DNA from: Halorussus lipolyticus | Lineage (GTDB): Archaea > Halobacteriota > Halobacteria > Halobacteriales > Haladaptataceae | Length of the DNA: 64,000 nucleotides | Assembly: GCF_029338375.1 (NCBI RefSeq) | Contig: NZ_CP119804.1 | Location: forward strand, 1,116,001 to 1,180,000 | Reading direction: 5' to 3' | Made by a program: the position numbers and the translations under genes | Shown: in pieces, positions 44,724-53,068 of the stretch | How the letters are laid out: every line of letters begins with the position of its first letter | How positions within the stretch are numbered: position 1 is the stretch's first letter | The notes under the pieces: model-generated | Seen by the model: only the letters and a program-made list of their open reading frames with translations | What the model was told of the DNA's origin: nothing | Databases searched by the model: none

Positions 44724-45815
44724 TTAAACGACCTTCATCATCCGGCGCTCGAACCGACCGACCCGGACCTTCCGCCACCCCCGGAGGTCGTCGTCCACCT
44801 CGTCGTCGCCGGTATCGACCCGGAGGACGCCGACGCCGTCGAGTTTGGGCTTGGATGCGACCACCTCGACTTCCGAGCGCCGAATCACGTCCGGCGAAAT
44901 CTGGTCGTTGCCCCGGCCGAAGACGAACCCCTGCCCGCCGATGGGCGAGACCACGACGACGTTTTGCTCGCCCAAGTTCGCCAGAATCTCGTCTGCACTT
45001 GCGTCCAGAGCGAGGACCTCCCCGTCGCGCCACACGTCAACCCCGAGGGGCGACCCCTCGAAGCCCAGTTCCGCTTTGACCGCGCCGACGGTGCTTCCGG
45101 GGCCGAGGACGTAGGTCGTTCCCGCGTCCTGCCGGGCGTCGTCGGCGACCCCCACGGCGAGGCTTTCGACCGTGCCGCCGCCGACCTGTTTGCTCGACTG
45201 CAAGTCGTCGGCGACCGGCACCTCTGCGATACCTTTCAACTCGGCCCGGACCTCGCCCTCGCGGTAGGCCTCCTCGTCGATGTCGTTGACCTCCCGGCGC
45301 TCGGTCCGGTCGAAATCGGCCACGACCCGGCCCGCCGCCTCGGGCGTGACCGCGAACACCGCCGAGTAGACCTTGACCCCGGCCGGGACGCCCAAAATCG
45401 GAATCTCGTCTTCTGACTCACTTGCGGCTTCGGCCTCGTCCAGCGCCTCGGTCACGTCCACCGCGGTCCCGTCGCCGCCGACGAACAGAATCAAATCGAC
45501 GCCCGATTGCGCGAACTCGCGGACCGCTCGGCGGGTGTCGTCGGCGGTGGTCTGGTCTCCGGCGGGTTCGCCGACGACTTCGGGGTCGAATCCGGCCTCG
45601 CGGGCGTACTCCTCGCCCATCCGACCGCCGTAGGTCAGGATTCTGGCGTCGGGGGCACGCTCGGCCAGCGCCTCCAGCGCCGCTATCGCTCGCTCCGGCG
45701 CTCGCGGTTCCGCGCCGCGTTCGCGGGCCTCCTCGACTTTCCCGTCGGTGCCTTTCAGCCCCACCCGACCGCCCATCCCGGCGATGGGGTTGACGACGAC
45801 GCCGATAGTTCGCAT
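44724..45815 (-). CDS. ATP-NAD kinase family protein
   Basis: 363 residues. IGVVVNPIAGMGGRVGLKGT opens the fold; the nucleotide motif is VDLILFVGGDGTAVDVTEAL (GGDGT); the C-terminal lobe includes GAEPRAPERAIAALEALAER and ILGVPAGVKVYSAVFAVTPE. It is a PpnK/acetoin-catabolism-like kinase of the ATP-NAD kinase superfamily. True NAD kinase activity is not certain because haloarchaea have a separate shorter NadK. ATG 45815 removes an unlikely Arg-rich extension. Confidence 0.82.
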   Translation of the reverse strand: MRTIGVVVNPIAGMGGRVGLKGTDGKVEEARERGAEPRAPERAIAALEALAERAPDARILTYGGRMGEEYAREAGFDPEVVGEPAGDQTTADDTRRAVREFAQSGVDLILFVGGDGTAVDVTEALDEAEAASESEDEIPILGVPAGVKVYSAVFAVTPEAAGRVVADFDRTERREVNDIDEEAYREGEVRAELKGIAEVPVADDLQSSKQVGGGTVESLAVGVADDARQDAGTTYVLGPGSTVGAVKAELGFEGSPLGVDVWRDGEVLALDASADEILANLGEQNVVVVSPIGGQGFVFGRGNDQISPDVIRRSEVEVVASKPKLDGVGVLRVDTGDDEVDDDLRGWRKVRVGRFERRMMKVV

Positions 45816-45930
45816 GGGCGTGGCTACGGGAGTCCGGCGCAAAAACCGCCCGGTACCGGGCAATCTCTCACAAAAAATGAACGTGCGTGCCAACCGGTGC
45901 GCGAATCGGTCGGGTTGGTCGGGTCGGTCC

Positions 45931-46602
45931 TCAGTACGTCTGGCCGCCTTGGAAGAACTGGCCCTGCGGTTGCTGGGACCGGCCCATCGACTGGCCGCCC
46001 TGCTGTTGAACCTGCTCCCGGATTCCCGTCCGGGTCTGCTGGACGCCCCCGATGGAGTTCAGCAACTTGTTCGTCGCGTCCATCGCCTGCGTGACCGCCT
46101 GATAGGTCTCCTGCACGTGGGGCGACTGCTGGTGTTGCTCCAGAATCGGCAGGCCCTGCTGGGAGACTTTGAGGAAGGCCTCAGCGACCTCCGGCCCGTT
46201 GATGGAGTCTCGCGCGATGAGTTTCTCGTTCAGCGACGCGAGGTCCGAGAGGTCCTCGCAGAGACGTGCGCACTCGGCCATCTGGGGGCCGCTCTCGATG
46301 CATTTGTCGGCGCACCACTCGGCGATTTCGACCACGCGGTCGAACGATTCGAGGGCCTCGTTGAGTTCGTTGGTCATCTCCGACTCGAACTGCCGACCGA
46401 CGTTATCGTGAGTCGAGCGGTGGGCGGACCCTGACTGCTGGCCGAACTGCGTTCCCATCTGTCCGCCGATGTTCTGTCCGCCCATTCCTTGCGAACTCTG
46501 CATCGGTTGCTGGCCCATCCCTGACGACTGTGTGCCGTAAGACTGGCCGCCGTACGTTTGCTCGCCGGTACTCCCCATGGATTGGTGGTATTCCTGTGAC
46601 AT
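45931..46602 (-). CDS. Gln/Gly-rich protein with Cys-containing helical core
   Basis: 223 residues. The first ~65 are low complexity (Gln, Gly, Ser, Met) and the last ~35 are Gln-rich. The core ~66-190 is helical, with WCADKCIESGPQMAECARLC, a CxxxC...CxxxC pattern like DUF326-type four-helix copper proteins. I would call it a possible metal-binding four-helix protein with sticky, prion-like tails. This composition is unusual among acidic haloarchaeal proteins. Confidence 0.65.
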   Translation of the reverse strand: MSQEYHQSMGSTGEQTYGGQSYGTQSSGMGQQPMQSSQGMGGQNIGGQMGTQFGQQSGSAHRSTHDNVGRQFESEMTNELNEALESFDRVVEIAEWCADKCIESGPQMAECARLCEDLSDLASLNEKLIARDSINGPEVAEAFLKVSQQGLPILEQHQQSPHVQETYQAVTQAMDATNKLLNSIGGVQQTRTGIREQVQQQGGQSMGRSQQPQGQFFQGGQTY

Positions 46603-46898
46603 AATTTCCCTCCCCCGCGTAGGCGACTCCTAACCGCCGAAGCCCTCTCGCGGGCAAGTAGTGGTTCACCCGAATCCCAGATAAACGGGAGCGACCGTTA
46701 GCAATCGTTCAACCGGGCAACGGTCTATTTCCCGCGCTGACGGGTCGAATAAACGGGTTTCAACGGTGAATCGAACGACGGATTACCGATAGGTTTCCGA
46801 ACGGTTCGCGGATTCAACGCCGGGTTTCGGCCGTGGGAACTACGGACACTCGGACCGCCTTGGCAAGGATTAAGGGTCCCGCCCGGAAACGTCCGACC

Positions 46899-47009
46899 AT
46901 GTTCGTACTCGCAGAATCGGCGGCGATTCCGGCCAACGCCGCAGGTATCGTCACCACCGTACTCGGACTCGCAATCACGGCCGCGTGGCTGGCGTACTTC
47001 TACCGGTAG
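46899..47009 (+). CDS. 36-residue single-helix membrane peptide
   Basis: Begins MFVLAESAAIPANAAG, then one hydrophobic helix IVTTVLGLAITAAWLAYFYR. Composition, a clean stop and a spaced upstream region support a real small gene. Function unknown; it may be a subunit of a membrane complex. Confidence 0.55.
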   Translation: MFVLAESAAIPANAAGIVTTVLGLAITAAWLAYFYR

Positions 47010-47099
47010 AAACGGCTTTCGACCACCCGACGCACCTTGGCTCCGCGTGTTTCACTCTACGCGCTCACTTCACGCCACACTCCACGCGTCGCCCCACAC

Positions 47100-48032
47100 T
47101 CACTCCCGGTCGAGAAACGCTACCGAAGACGGGTCGATTCCGGTCAGCAACAGCGTGAGCCGACACTCCTCGGCGAATCCGACAGCCACGTTTCCGCCGT
47201 CGAGCCAGCGGTCGCTGTCGGCCTCGGGCGGTGCGAAGCGAGCGGTCACCTCGTCGAATAGTTCGTCGTAGTCGCTCAGAAGCATCTCGTCGCCGAACCG
47301 GCAGAAGCCGACGCCGCCCCCGGCAGTCGCGGGGTCGCCGTCACAGAGTCGGTGGCCGACCGCGTGGTCGAGGAGGTCCGCGGCGGCGTCCTCGGTCGTC
47401 CCCCGTCCTCGATACGCGAGTGCGACACCCCCAGTATCGAGTAGGTCGTAGAGCGCTGTGAGGTCCACCGGTGCCGACAGCGGTTTGGCCGCCATCTCGA
47501 ACACGTCGAGCGCCAACTCCGTCACGAGGCCGTCGGCGAGCGCGCCGACCGGTTTCTCGTCGTCGTAGTCCTCGCGGAGACGACTCAGTTCGACCGGAAC
47601 CGTGGTGTCCGCGGCGTCGGCGAGGACAGAGAATGCGGTCGAAAATCGGTCGGTGTCGGGCGGCGTCTCGGGTACCGAAACGAGAGCGAGCGTGGTCGCC
47701 TCGTCGGGCAGGCAATCGACGGCGGCCGCAGTGCGGTCGATGATTTCTGCGTCGGTCAGGTGGGCGGTGACGACCGCGAGGTCGGCGGTGAGGTCGTCAG
47801 CGTCGGATTCGGGCGCTGACGCTCGGATTGTCCGGGTTGTCAGGTCGAACGCCGTCGCGTCGGAGCGTCGGTCCGAGGAGATGGTCTCGGTCGCTCTCCT
47901 CGCGCCGTCCTCGCCACACCCGACGAAAGCGAAGTCGGGCGGACCGAACTCGGCGGCATCGCTGGCGTCGGTGTTGGCGGCGTCCTCGGCCTCGGCCGCA
48001 TGTTCGAGGGCCGCTTCCACGATGTCCTTCAT
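47100..48032 (-). CDS. Degenerate FtsZ/tubulin-like protein
   Basis: 310 residues. Blocks line up in order with FtsZ: FAFVGCGEDGARRATETI (for IGVGGAGGNAV), DLAVVTAHLTDAEIIDRTAA (where GMGGGTGTGAAP should be), ATTLALVSVPE, DTTVPVELSRL (for IVIPNDRL), PLSAPVDLTALYDLLDTGGV (for INLDFADVRTVM), LAYRGRGTTEDAAADLLDHA and AEECRLTLLLTGID (for EVRVTVIATGFD). The Gly-rich GTP-binding T4 loop and the Asp pair of T7 are gone, so GTPase activity is unlikely. It may act as an inactive partner or regulator of true FtsZ/CetZ. Confidence 0.7.
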   Translation of the reverse strand: MKDIVEAALEHAAEAEDAANTDASDAAEFGPPDFAFVGCGEDGARRATETISSDRRSDATAFDLTTRTIRASAPESDADDLTADLAVVTAHLTDAEIIDRTAAAVDCLPDEATTLALVSVPETPPDTDRFSTAFSVLADAADTTVPVELSRLREDYDDEKPVGALADGLVTELALDVFEMAAKPLSAPVDLTALYDLLDTGGVALAYRGRGTTEDAAADLLDHAVGHRLCDGDPATAGGGVGFCRFGDEMLLSDYDELFDEVTARFAPPEADSDRWLDGGNVAVGFAEECRLTLLLTGIDPSSVAFLDRE

Positions 48033-48091
48033 ACGCTCACTCCGGACTCACCGGTATTAAAACGTGTCAGACGCCGGAGGTCGAGGAGTGG

Positions 48092-48781
48092 TTAGTCGGT
48101 GGGTTCGACACGCTCGCGGAGCCATGCTTCCGCGCGGTCGAGTTCGTCCTCGTCAGTACTCTGTAACTTGACTCGCACGTGGTCGCCGGGGTAGCTTCCG
48201 ACCGTCACGTCGAACCGGTCGCGTAGCTCTGCGAATCGCTCGACCAGCGCGCTCTCGGGTTCGTCGGCCTCCACGACGCGGACGTGGCGGTAGTCGCCGG
48301 AGAACTCGTCCGCGATGGTCTCGAACATGGCCTTCATCTCGGCGGGCACGCCCGGCAGGACGTAGACGCCTTCGATGACGCACCCCGGCGCGACGCCCTC
48401 GTCGTTTGGGAGCATCCGACAGCCCTTCGGGAGGTGGGTGGTTCCCTCCACGAGGTCGGCGTGTTCGTAGTCGGTGTGTTCGGTTATCCACGCCACGGCC
48501 TCGTCGTTTTCCTCGACCGGGACGCCGACGGCGGCCGCGACAGCCTCCATCGTCAGGTCGTCGTGGGTCGGCCCGAGGCCGCCGGTGACGATTACAGCGT
48601 CGTACTCGGCGCGCAGTTCGTTGACCTCGCGGGCGATGTCGGCCTCCCGGTCCGGGACCACCACCACGCGCTCGACGCTCGCTCCTCGGTCGGCGAGGCG
48701 CTCGCCAAGCCACGCGGCGTTGGTGTTCACGGTGTCGCCCGCCAGCAGTTCGTCGCCGACGGTGACGATGGCTATCTGCAT
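48092..48781 (-). CDS. CinA-like molybdopterin-binding (MoCF) domain protein
   Basis: 229 residues. IAIVTVGDELLAGDTVNTNA is the CinA/MogA start; AVIVTGGLGPTHDDLTMEAV is the TGGxGPTxDD motif; VEGVYVLPGVPAEMKAMFET gives the GxPxEM block. Only the N-terminal MoCF domain is present, without the C-terminal nicotinamide-nucleotide amidohydrolase. It is followed upstream (on its strand) by the folded intergenic element. Confidence 0.85.
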   Translation of the reverse strand: MQIAIVTVGDELLAGDTVNTNAAWLGERLADRGASVERVVVVPDREADIAREVNELRAEYDAVIVTGGLGPTHDDLTMEAVAAAVGVPVEENDEAVAWITEHTDYEHADLVEGTTHLPKGCRMLPNDEGVAPGCVIEGVYVLPGVPAEMKAMFETIADEFSGDYRHVRVVEADEPESALVERFAELRDRFDVTVGSYPGDHVRVKLQSTDEDELDRAEAWLRERVEPTD

Positions 48782-48846
48782 GGGGGTTCGTAGTGGTTGC
48801 GCGAGTAAAAAGCGGACGCTCCCGACAGACGGCGGGACCAGCGTCC

Positions 48847-48877
48847 GGCGGCCAGCGCCCGGCAGGCGCTGGCCGCC
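48847..48877. repeat. Perfect 13-bp inverted repeat
   Basis: GGCGGCCAGCGCC (48847-48859), five-base loop CGGCA, GGCGCTGGCCGCC (48865-48877). It sits about 66 bases upstream of the CinA-like start. Confidence 0.75.
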
Positions 48878-49001
48878 GCGCGCTCGGTGGAACAGACCAC
48901 GGGGATGCGCTCGGTAGATTTTTCGTCAGGGCGCGCTCGACTGACCAATCGTCGGGAAGCGCCCGGCCCACCAACCGACTGTCTGGGTGGACTGAAAGGG
49001 G

Positions 49002-49106
49002 CCGGTCGCTCGCGGCCGGAGGCCGTGGTCGTCTACGCGACCCCTCTCTGCGGCGGGCGGTGCTGAGAGCCGCAGAGATGTCGCGGTAGCGACCGCGAGC
49101 GACCGG
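49002..49106. ncRNA. Candidate multi-branched structured RNA or cruciform element
   Basis: Outer stem CCGGTCGCTCGCGG (49002-49015) pairs perfectly with CCGCGAGCGACCGG (49093-49106). Inside are GGTCG/CGACC (49027-49031 with 49038-49042), TCTCTGCGG/CCGCAGAGA (49045-49053 with 49070-49078) and GTCGC-GGTA-GCGAC (49080-49093, one base shared with the outer stem). An alternative CGGCC/GGCCG stem overlaps the outer arm. It does not match RNase P, SRP RNA or tRNA patterns that I know. Confidence 0.4.
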
Positions 49107-49278
49107 GGGCTTTCTAACCAGTCTCAACTAATGTCACACCGAAACAATCAGTCCCGAGTCGCACCGACCATCTAGAGAGCTATCTAAGATGCCTATACAA
49201 TGGTCATACAATCATTCCTAATTCCCTAATCCGGCAGGAGAACAGCGAGTGCAAAAACCTGACAACCCAAGGCCGGAG

Positions 49279-50049
49279 TTAGCCCATCCCCGGAGGAGGC
49301 CCTTGGTCGAACTCGTCGCCGTCGGTATCGACGTTCAGGCCCATCTCCTCGCGCTCTTGCTCCAACTGGCGAATCTGGAGGCGGAAGTAGCCCAGTCCCA
49401 GCAGGGCGATGAGGATGCCCGCGCCGATGATGCCCGCGAAGATTTTGAGGTCGCGGGCCAGATAATACCGGACCACGACGTTGTCGGCGGTCACTTCGGC
49501 CCACCGGAGGTGGACGCGACTATCGATTTGGGTCTTCTCGTCGGCGTCGGGCCGGACCTGACTCAGGATTGGGTTGCCGACGCGCATCCCGGTCGGGAGG
49601 ACCACCTCGTAGGACCCCTCCACGTAGGTCGGCGTGTTGAACGACTTGCCGCGGTGGGGTGCGGTGTAGGCGAGTTGGCCCTCCTCGGACGGGAGCGTGA
49701 AGACGGTTCGAGAGTCCTGCTTTCTGACCTGCTCTTGGTCGAGGGTGACCACCGTTCCGTTGGGGTACCGGAACCTGACGGTGTTGACTTCGACCGGGGT
49801 CTTCTCGCCGAGCGACTCGCGCTCGAAGATGCGGAGTTGGGTGCGGTTCTCGAAGTCGTAAATCGCGTGGTACTGCCCGCCCGTGACGTTGATGGTCACG
49901 TCGGTGTCGGTGTCCCACTCGTAGTCGGCCCCGCCGTCGCCTTCGAGTCGCTTCTCGCTGAACTGGTCGCCGCCGAAGACGCCTGAACACCCGGCGGTCA
50001 CCGCCAGCAGGGCGAGCGCCGCGAACCCGAGGAGCAGTCGTCGGTTCAT
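49279..50049 (-). CDS. DUF5803-type lipoprotein
   Basis: 256 residues. MNRRLLLGFAALALLAVTAG followed by CSG is a lipobox (AVTAG|C). A beta-rich outer domain follows (YHAIYDFENRTQLRIFERES, VRFRYPNGTVVTLDQEQVRK), then a C-terminal helix (IFAGIIGAGILIALLGLGYF) and an acidic tail. The arrangement matches the haloarchaeal DUF5803 family, unknown in function. It begins two bases after the DUF2110 gene, in the tfe operon. Confidence 0.8.
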   Translation of the reverse strand: MNRRLLLGFAALALLAVTAGCSGVFGGDQFSEKRLEGDGGADYEWDTDTDVTINVTGGQYHAIYDFENRTQLRIFERESLGEKTPVEVNTVRFRYPNGTVVTLDQEQVRKQDSRTVFTLPSEEGQLAYTAPHRGKSFNTPTYVEGSYEVVLPTGMRVGNPILSQVRPDADEKTQIDSRVHLRWAEVTADNVVVRYYLARDLKIFAGIIGAGILIALLGLGYFRLQIRQLEQEREEMGLNVDTDGDEFDQGPPPGMG

Positions 50050-50050
50050 A

Positions 50051-50728
50051 TCAGGGGATGACGCAACGAATCTCCGCCGGGAGGTAGTCGCCGATGGCCG
50101 ACAGCAGGCCCGGCGGGTCGGTCTCGTCCTTGCAGACGATGCTCTGTTCCAGCAGGCCCAACCGCTCGACGGTCACGATGTCGCGGGCGTGGCCCGCCCG
50201 GTTGACCGTCGCGCGGACCTCACCACGGGTCGCGCTGTTGACGTTGACCCGGCCCGCGCCGCGAGTCCAGTCGTAGAGTCGGTCGCGCTCCGCGTCGGCG
50301 AGGCGGTGACTCTCGGCGTCGGGGTCCGAGTAGACGAACCGGAGGGGCATGTGCTGGACCAGTCCGAACCGCTCGACGATTTGGACCGGCGTCCCCTGCC
50401 CGAGACCGAGTTGGTCGGCGGGGACCCGAATCTCCTCGCCCGCGTCGAGGACGAAGCCCTCCTCGTCCCACCCTTCGAGCGTGCCGACGTAGGTCTCGCC
50501 CGCCTCGAAGTCGGGCGTAATCTCGCCGAACTCCTCGCGGAGGAGGTTGCGAGCGACTACCTCGTCGTCGCCTTCGATGGTGACGACCGCGAAGTCGTCG
50601 TGGCGCACGCCCACGGTGTACTCCACGTCTAGGTCTTCGATTTCGTTGCCGACGAGCGACCGGAGCGCGTCGAGCGACCGGTCGCGGGCGTCGCCTCGGA
50701 CGTACACCTTGGTGGCGAGTACGACCAT
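50051..50728 (-). CDS. DUF2110 family protein
   Basis: 225 residues of an archaea-specific conserved family. Blocks include VVLATKVYVRGDARDRSLDA, YVGTLEGWDEEGFVLDAGEE and GRVNVNSATRGEVRATVNRA. Its ATG directly follows the TFE stop codon. Conserved linkage to tfe suggests an RNA- or transcription-related role; the middle segment (YVGTLEGWDEEGFVLDAG) resembles an OB/S1-like beta barrel, but this is uncertain. Confidence 0.8.
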   Translation of the reverse strand: MVVLATKVYVRGDARDRSLDALRSLVGNEIEDLDVEYTVGVRHDDFAVVTIEGDDEVVARNLLREEFGEITPDFEAGETYVGTLEGWDEEGFVLDAGEEIRVPADQLGLGQGTPVQIVERFGLVQHMPLRFVYSDPDAESHRLADAERDRLYDWTRGAGRVNVNSATRGEVRATVNRAGHARDIVTVERLGLLEQSIVCKDETDPPGLLSAIGDYLPAEIRCVIP

Positions 50729-51265
50729 CTATGCCTCGGCCTCTTCGAGTTGTTCGACGTTGAGTTCCTCGCGGAGGTCCTCGAGTCGTCGCTCCATCGA
50801 GTCGATGAGTCTGCTGTTCTCCATGGATTCGAGCGGCGACCCGCACTCGGGGCACTCGAACCCGAAGTCCATCGCCTCGCCGAACTCGAAGCGAATCGAA
50901 CAGACCTCACACAGGTAGAACTCGTGCTGGCGCTCGTACTCTCTGCGCTGTTCGAGCGCGTCGAGCAGGCGGTGCATCTCCTCTTCGAGGTTGTCCGGAA
51001 TGTTGTCGTACTGGAAGGTCCAGAGGTAGGTCAACCATCCCGAGTCCTCGTCACGCAGTCTGCGGTACGTGGCGAGGTCGTTCTCGTAGAGGATGAACAG
51101 CGCGCGCCGAACGTCGTTGAGTTCGAGGTCCAACTCCTCGGCTAACTCCTCGTCGGTGACCTCGCCGTCCGGCGGGGCCGCGGCGACGGGCATCCCCTTC
51201 GGACCGACCAACTCGTGAAGATATTTCTGAATTACTGGGTCCTCCAGCAAGTCCTCAAAAGCCAT
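50729..51265 (-). CDS. tfe: Transcription initiation factor TFE (alpha subunit)
   Basis: 178 residues. The N-terminal winged helix (VTDEELAEELDLELNDVRRA, LFILYENDLATYRRLRDEDS) is followed by the zinc ribbon LCEVCSIRFEFGEAMDFGFE, then CPEC, giving CxxC...CxxC, and a C-terminal helix. TFE stabilises the open promoter complex of archaeal RNA polymerase. ATG 51265 is the conserved family start (MAFEDLLEDPVIQKYL); the in-frame codons before it are Arg-rich and non-coding. First gene of the tfe-DUF2110-DUF5803 operon. Confidence 0.95.
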   Translation of the reverse strand: MAFEDLLEDPVIQKYLHELVGPKGMPVAAAPPDGEVTDEELAEELDLELNDVRRALFILYENDLATYRRLRDEDSGWLTYLWTFQYDNIPDNLEEEMHRLLDALEQRREYERQHEFYLCEVCSIRFEFGEAMDFGFECPECGSPLESMENSRLIDSMERRLEDLREELNVEQLEEAEA

Positions 51266-51549
51266 TGTGGTGTACTGGGGCGTTCGACCGTTTAAAACCA
51301 TCGGAGAGGCCGGTCTGGGAACTCGTCTCAGTCGAGGCCGAACCGCGCGTGGCCCGCGGTCGGGGTACGGCGGTCGCAGTGCGGTTTTCAGCGGCCTCAC
51401 CGGTAGCAAGCGTCCCCCAGTTAGAACCCTCCTCCTGCTCGTCGCGGTCGTTCTCCCTCTCTCGGTCCGCCACCCAGAAAGAAATAAAAACAATTCCTAA
51501 AGAAATGAAAAGGCATGCGTAAGACGTTCAAATACGGCTAAAATCGCCG

Positions 51550-51927
51550 TCAGTCGTCCGAGATGACTGGCGCTCGACCCGACCGCGGCGAGGCCACCGG
51601 TTCGACCGCTGTCTCGTCGCTCTCGGCCACTGCTTCGCTCCTCGATACTCCCTCGCTCCCGCCGATTTCACCGGTCTCACCACTGCTCCGGAGTGGATGG
51701 GGCGACCGGAGGTAGGCGATGAGACTCCACATCAACCCCGTCAGAACCGCGCCCACCGCCGAGAGGGTCATTCCGAGCGTGGCGAACGCCGTCCCGTAGA
51801 CCACCCCGATGAGCGCCGAGGGCAGGGCGGTCCCCAGCGGGACGTTCGCCATCTCGTCGCGGAGCGTGGGCACGAGGACCACCAGCGAGAACACGTTTCC
51901 GACGAGGAACACCACGTCCTGCCACAT
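51550..51927 (-). CDS. Small membrane protein, unknown function
   Basis: 125 residues with three hydrophobic segments (VVFLVGNVFSLVVLVPTL, ALPSALIGVVYGTAFATLGM, SAVGAVLTGLMWSLIAYL), followed by a ~50-residue acidic Ser/Glu-rich tail. Family not recognised. It stands between TFE and Trm56 on the same strand, with 284 bases of noncoding DNA before tfe. Confidence 0.6.
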   Translation of the reverse strand: MWQDVVFLVGNVFSLVVLVPTLRDEMANVPLGTALPSALIGVVYGTAFATLGMTLSAVGAVLTGLMWSLIAYLRSPHPLRSSGETGEIGGSEGVSRSEAVAESDETAVEPVASPRSGRAPVISDD

Positions 51928-52054
51928 CAGGGCGTCACCTCCGTTCGAGGAGGTATCGAGGCGTGTGGGACCATGAACACGCCCGATAGTGGAGTGGCGG
52001 GGAAAAGAATTTCCGGGGATTTGGAAACCTATCTCAAGGCGACTGCGGGTGGAT

Positions 52055-52609
52055 TCATCCGTCGTCGTCGTCTGCCGGGACGACCGTCTTGCCGGTCTCC
52101 TCGGGCACGACGATTTGGTCGGCGTCGGTCCACTCGCGGTCCAACTCCCGGCCCTCGAACAGGCGGTCCAAGAAGACGGCCAGTCCGGCGACCTCCGAGT
52201 GGGGTTGGTTGGTCACGCCGACGTTCCAGTCGGCGGCCTCGTACACGTCGAACGAGACCTTCTGAGACCCGACAACGATGAGAACCGGGTCGCCGGATTC
52301 CGAGTGCGCTTCCCGAATCTCGCCTTCCACGTCCTGCACTCGCTCGCCGTACATCGTGAGGTGGACGACCGCGCCGTCCCAGTCGCGGATGACCGCCTTC
52401 GGACTCTCGGTCAACTCGACTGCGAAAGGACCGCCGAAGCGGTCGGTGATGTCCTCGACGGTGCCCTGCGACTTGCTCGCGTCGCCCGCCAGAATCGCCC
52501 GGTCGGCCCCCAGCGCCCGCGCTGTCAGGCCGACGTGGGTCGTCATGCGCTCGTCGCGGCCCGGCCGGTGGCCGAGTCTGAGGACCGCGACCTCGGGTTC
52601 GCCTTGCAT
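52055..52609 (-). CDS. trm56: tRNA (cytidine(56)-2'-O)-methyltransferase (aTrm56)
   Basis: 184 residues. EVAVLRLGHRPGRDERMTTH followed by VGLTARALGA is the diagnostic archaeal Trm56 start. The SPOUT knot follows: VHLTMYGERVQDV, DPVLIVVGSQKVSFDVYEAA and WNVGVTNQPHSEVAGLAVFL. It methylates the 2'-OH of C56 in the T-loop of tRNA. Proximity to tfe is common in archaea. The BsuPI-like gene lies 63 bases upstream. Confidence 0.92.
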   Translation of the reverse strand: MQGEPEVAVLRLGHRPGRDERMTTHVGLTARALGADRAILAGDASKSQGTVEDITDRFGGPFAVELTESPKAVIRDWDGAVVHLTMYGERVQDVEGEIREAHSESGDPVLIVVGSQKVSFDVYEAADWNVGVTNQPHSEVAGLAVFLDRLFEGRELDREWTDADQIVVPEETGKTVVPADDDDG

Positions 52610-52672
52610 GTCCGTGGATGGGTGGCCGGCGGGTTAGGGGGTTTCGGAATGGGGTTGGCGGCGGAGACGAAA

Positions 52673-53005
52673 CTACACCGAAAAGTCGGTCCGGGCCTCG
52701 GCGTCGTCGCCCGAGGAGTTCAGCGTGGCGACCACGGTGTAGTCGCCGGGTTCGGGGTCGTCCCACGCGCCGGGGAAGGTCTCTCCGTCGCCCGCGTCGA
52801 TGGTCTCGGTCTGGAGCATCTGGGCGAACATCTGGCCGTCGCTGGCCCGCCAGATTTCGTCGCCGTCCTCCAAGACAGCGAAGTCGGCCTTCAGGGCGCT
52901 TCGGAAGGTGATTTCTGTGGCGTCGTCGCCGGCGTTCTCGACGGTGTACTCGAACTCGACCGAATCGGACTCGACCGACGCGGTGACGGAACTCTGGAGC
53001 GTCAT
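52673..53005 (-). CDS. BsuPI-like intracellular proteinase inhibitor homologue
   Basis: 110 residues of an all-beta immunoglobulin-like domain: VEFEYTVENAGDDATEITFR, ADFAVLEDGDEIWRASDGQM and TFPGAWDDPEPGDYTVVATL are the BsuPI (PF12690) blocks. In Bacillus subtilis this protein inhibits an intracellular subtilisin. No signal peptide is visible, so it should stay inside. It is directly downstream of the last S8 protease of the array, on the same strand, 63 bases from its stop. A protective role against leaked protease is plausible (inference). Confidence 0.85.
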   Translation of the reverse strand: MTLQSSVTASVESDSVEFEYTVENAGDDATEITFRSALKADFAVLEDGDEIWRASDGQMFAQMLQTETIDAGDGETFPGAWDDPEPGDYTVVATLNSSGDDAEARTDFSV

Positions 53006-53068
53006 GGTTTCTGTTCCGGCGCGAGGGATTGAAAACTTTTCGCGGGAGTCGGCCCGCGACGGTCCGCT

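Larger units (their letters stand above)
48782..49278. other. Non-coding region with very strong secondary structure
   Basis: About 500 bases without a convincing gene. It contains a 13-bp perfect hairpin (48847-48877), a 14-bp outer stem (49002-49015 with 49093-49106) enclosing four small hairpins, and an AT-rich tail (49165-49240). It could hold an ncRNA, a cruciform repeat element or a regulatory leader of the CinA-like gene. Confidence 0.6.

Noticed and set aside
48782..49278. RNase P RNA or SRP RNA in the folded intergenic region
   Set aside because: I could not find the conserved RNase P core (GAGGAAAGTC-like) or the SRP GNAR/GGAA tetraloop helix on either strand.
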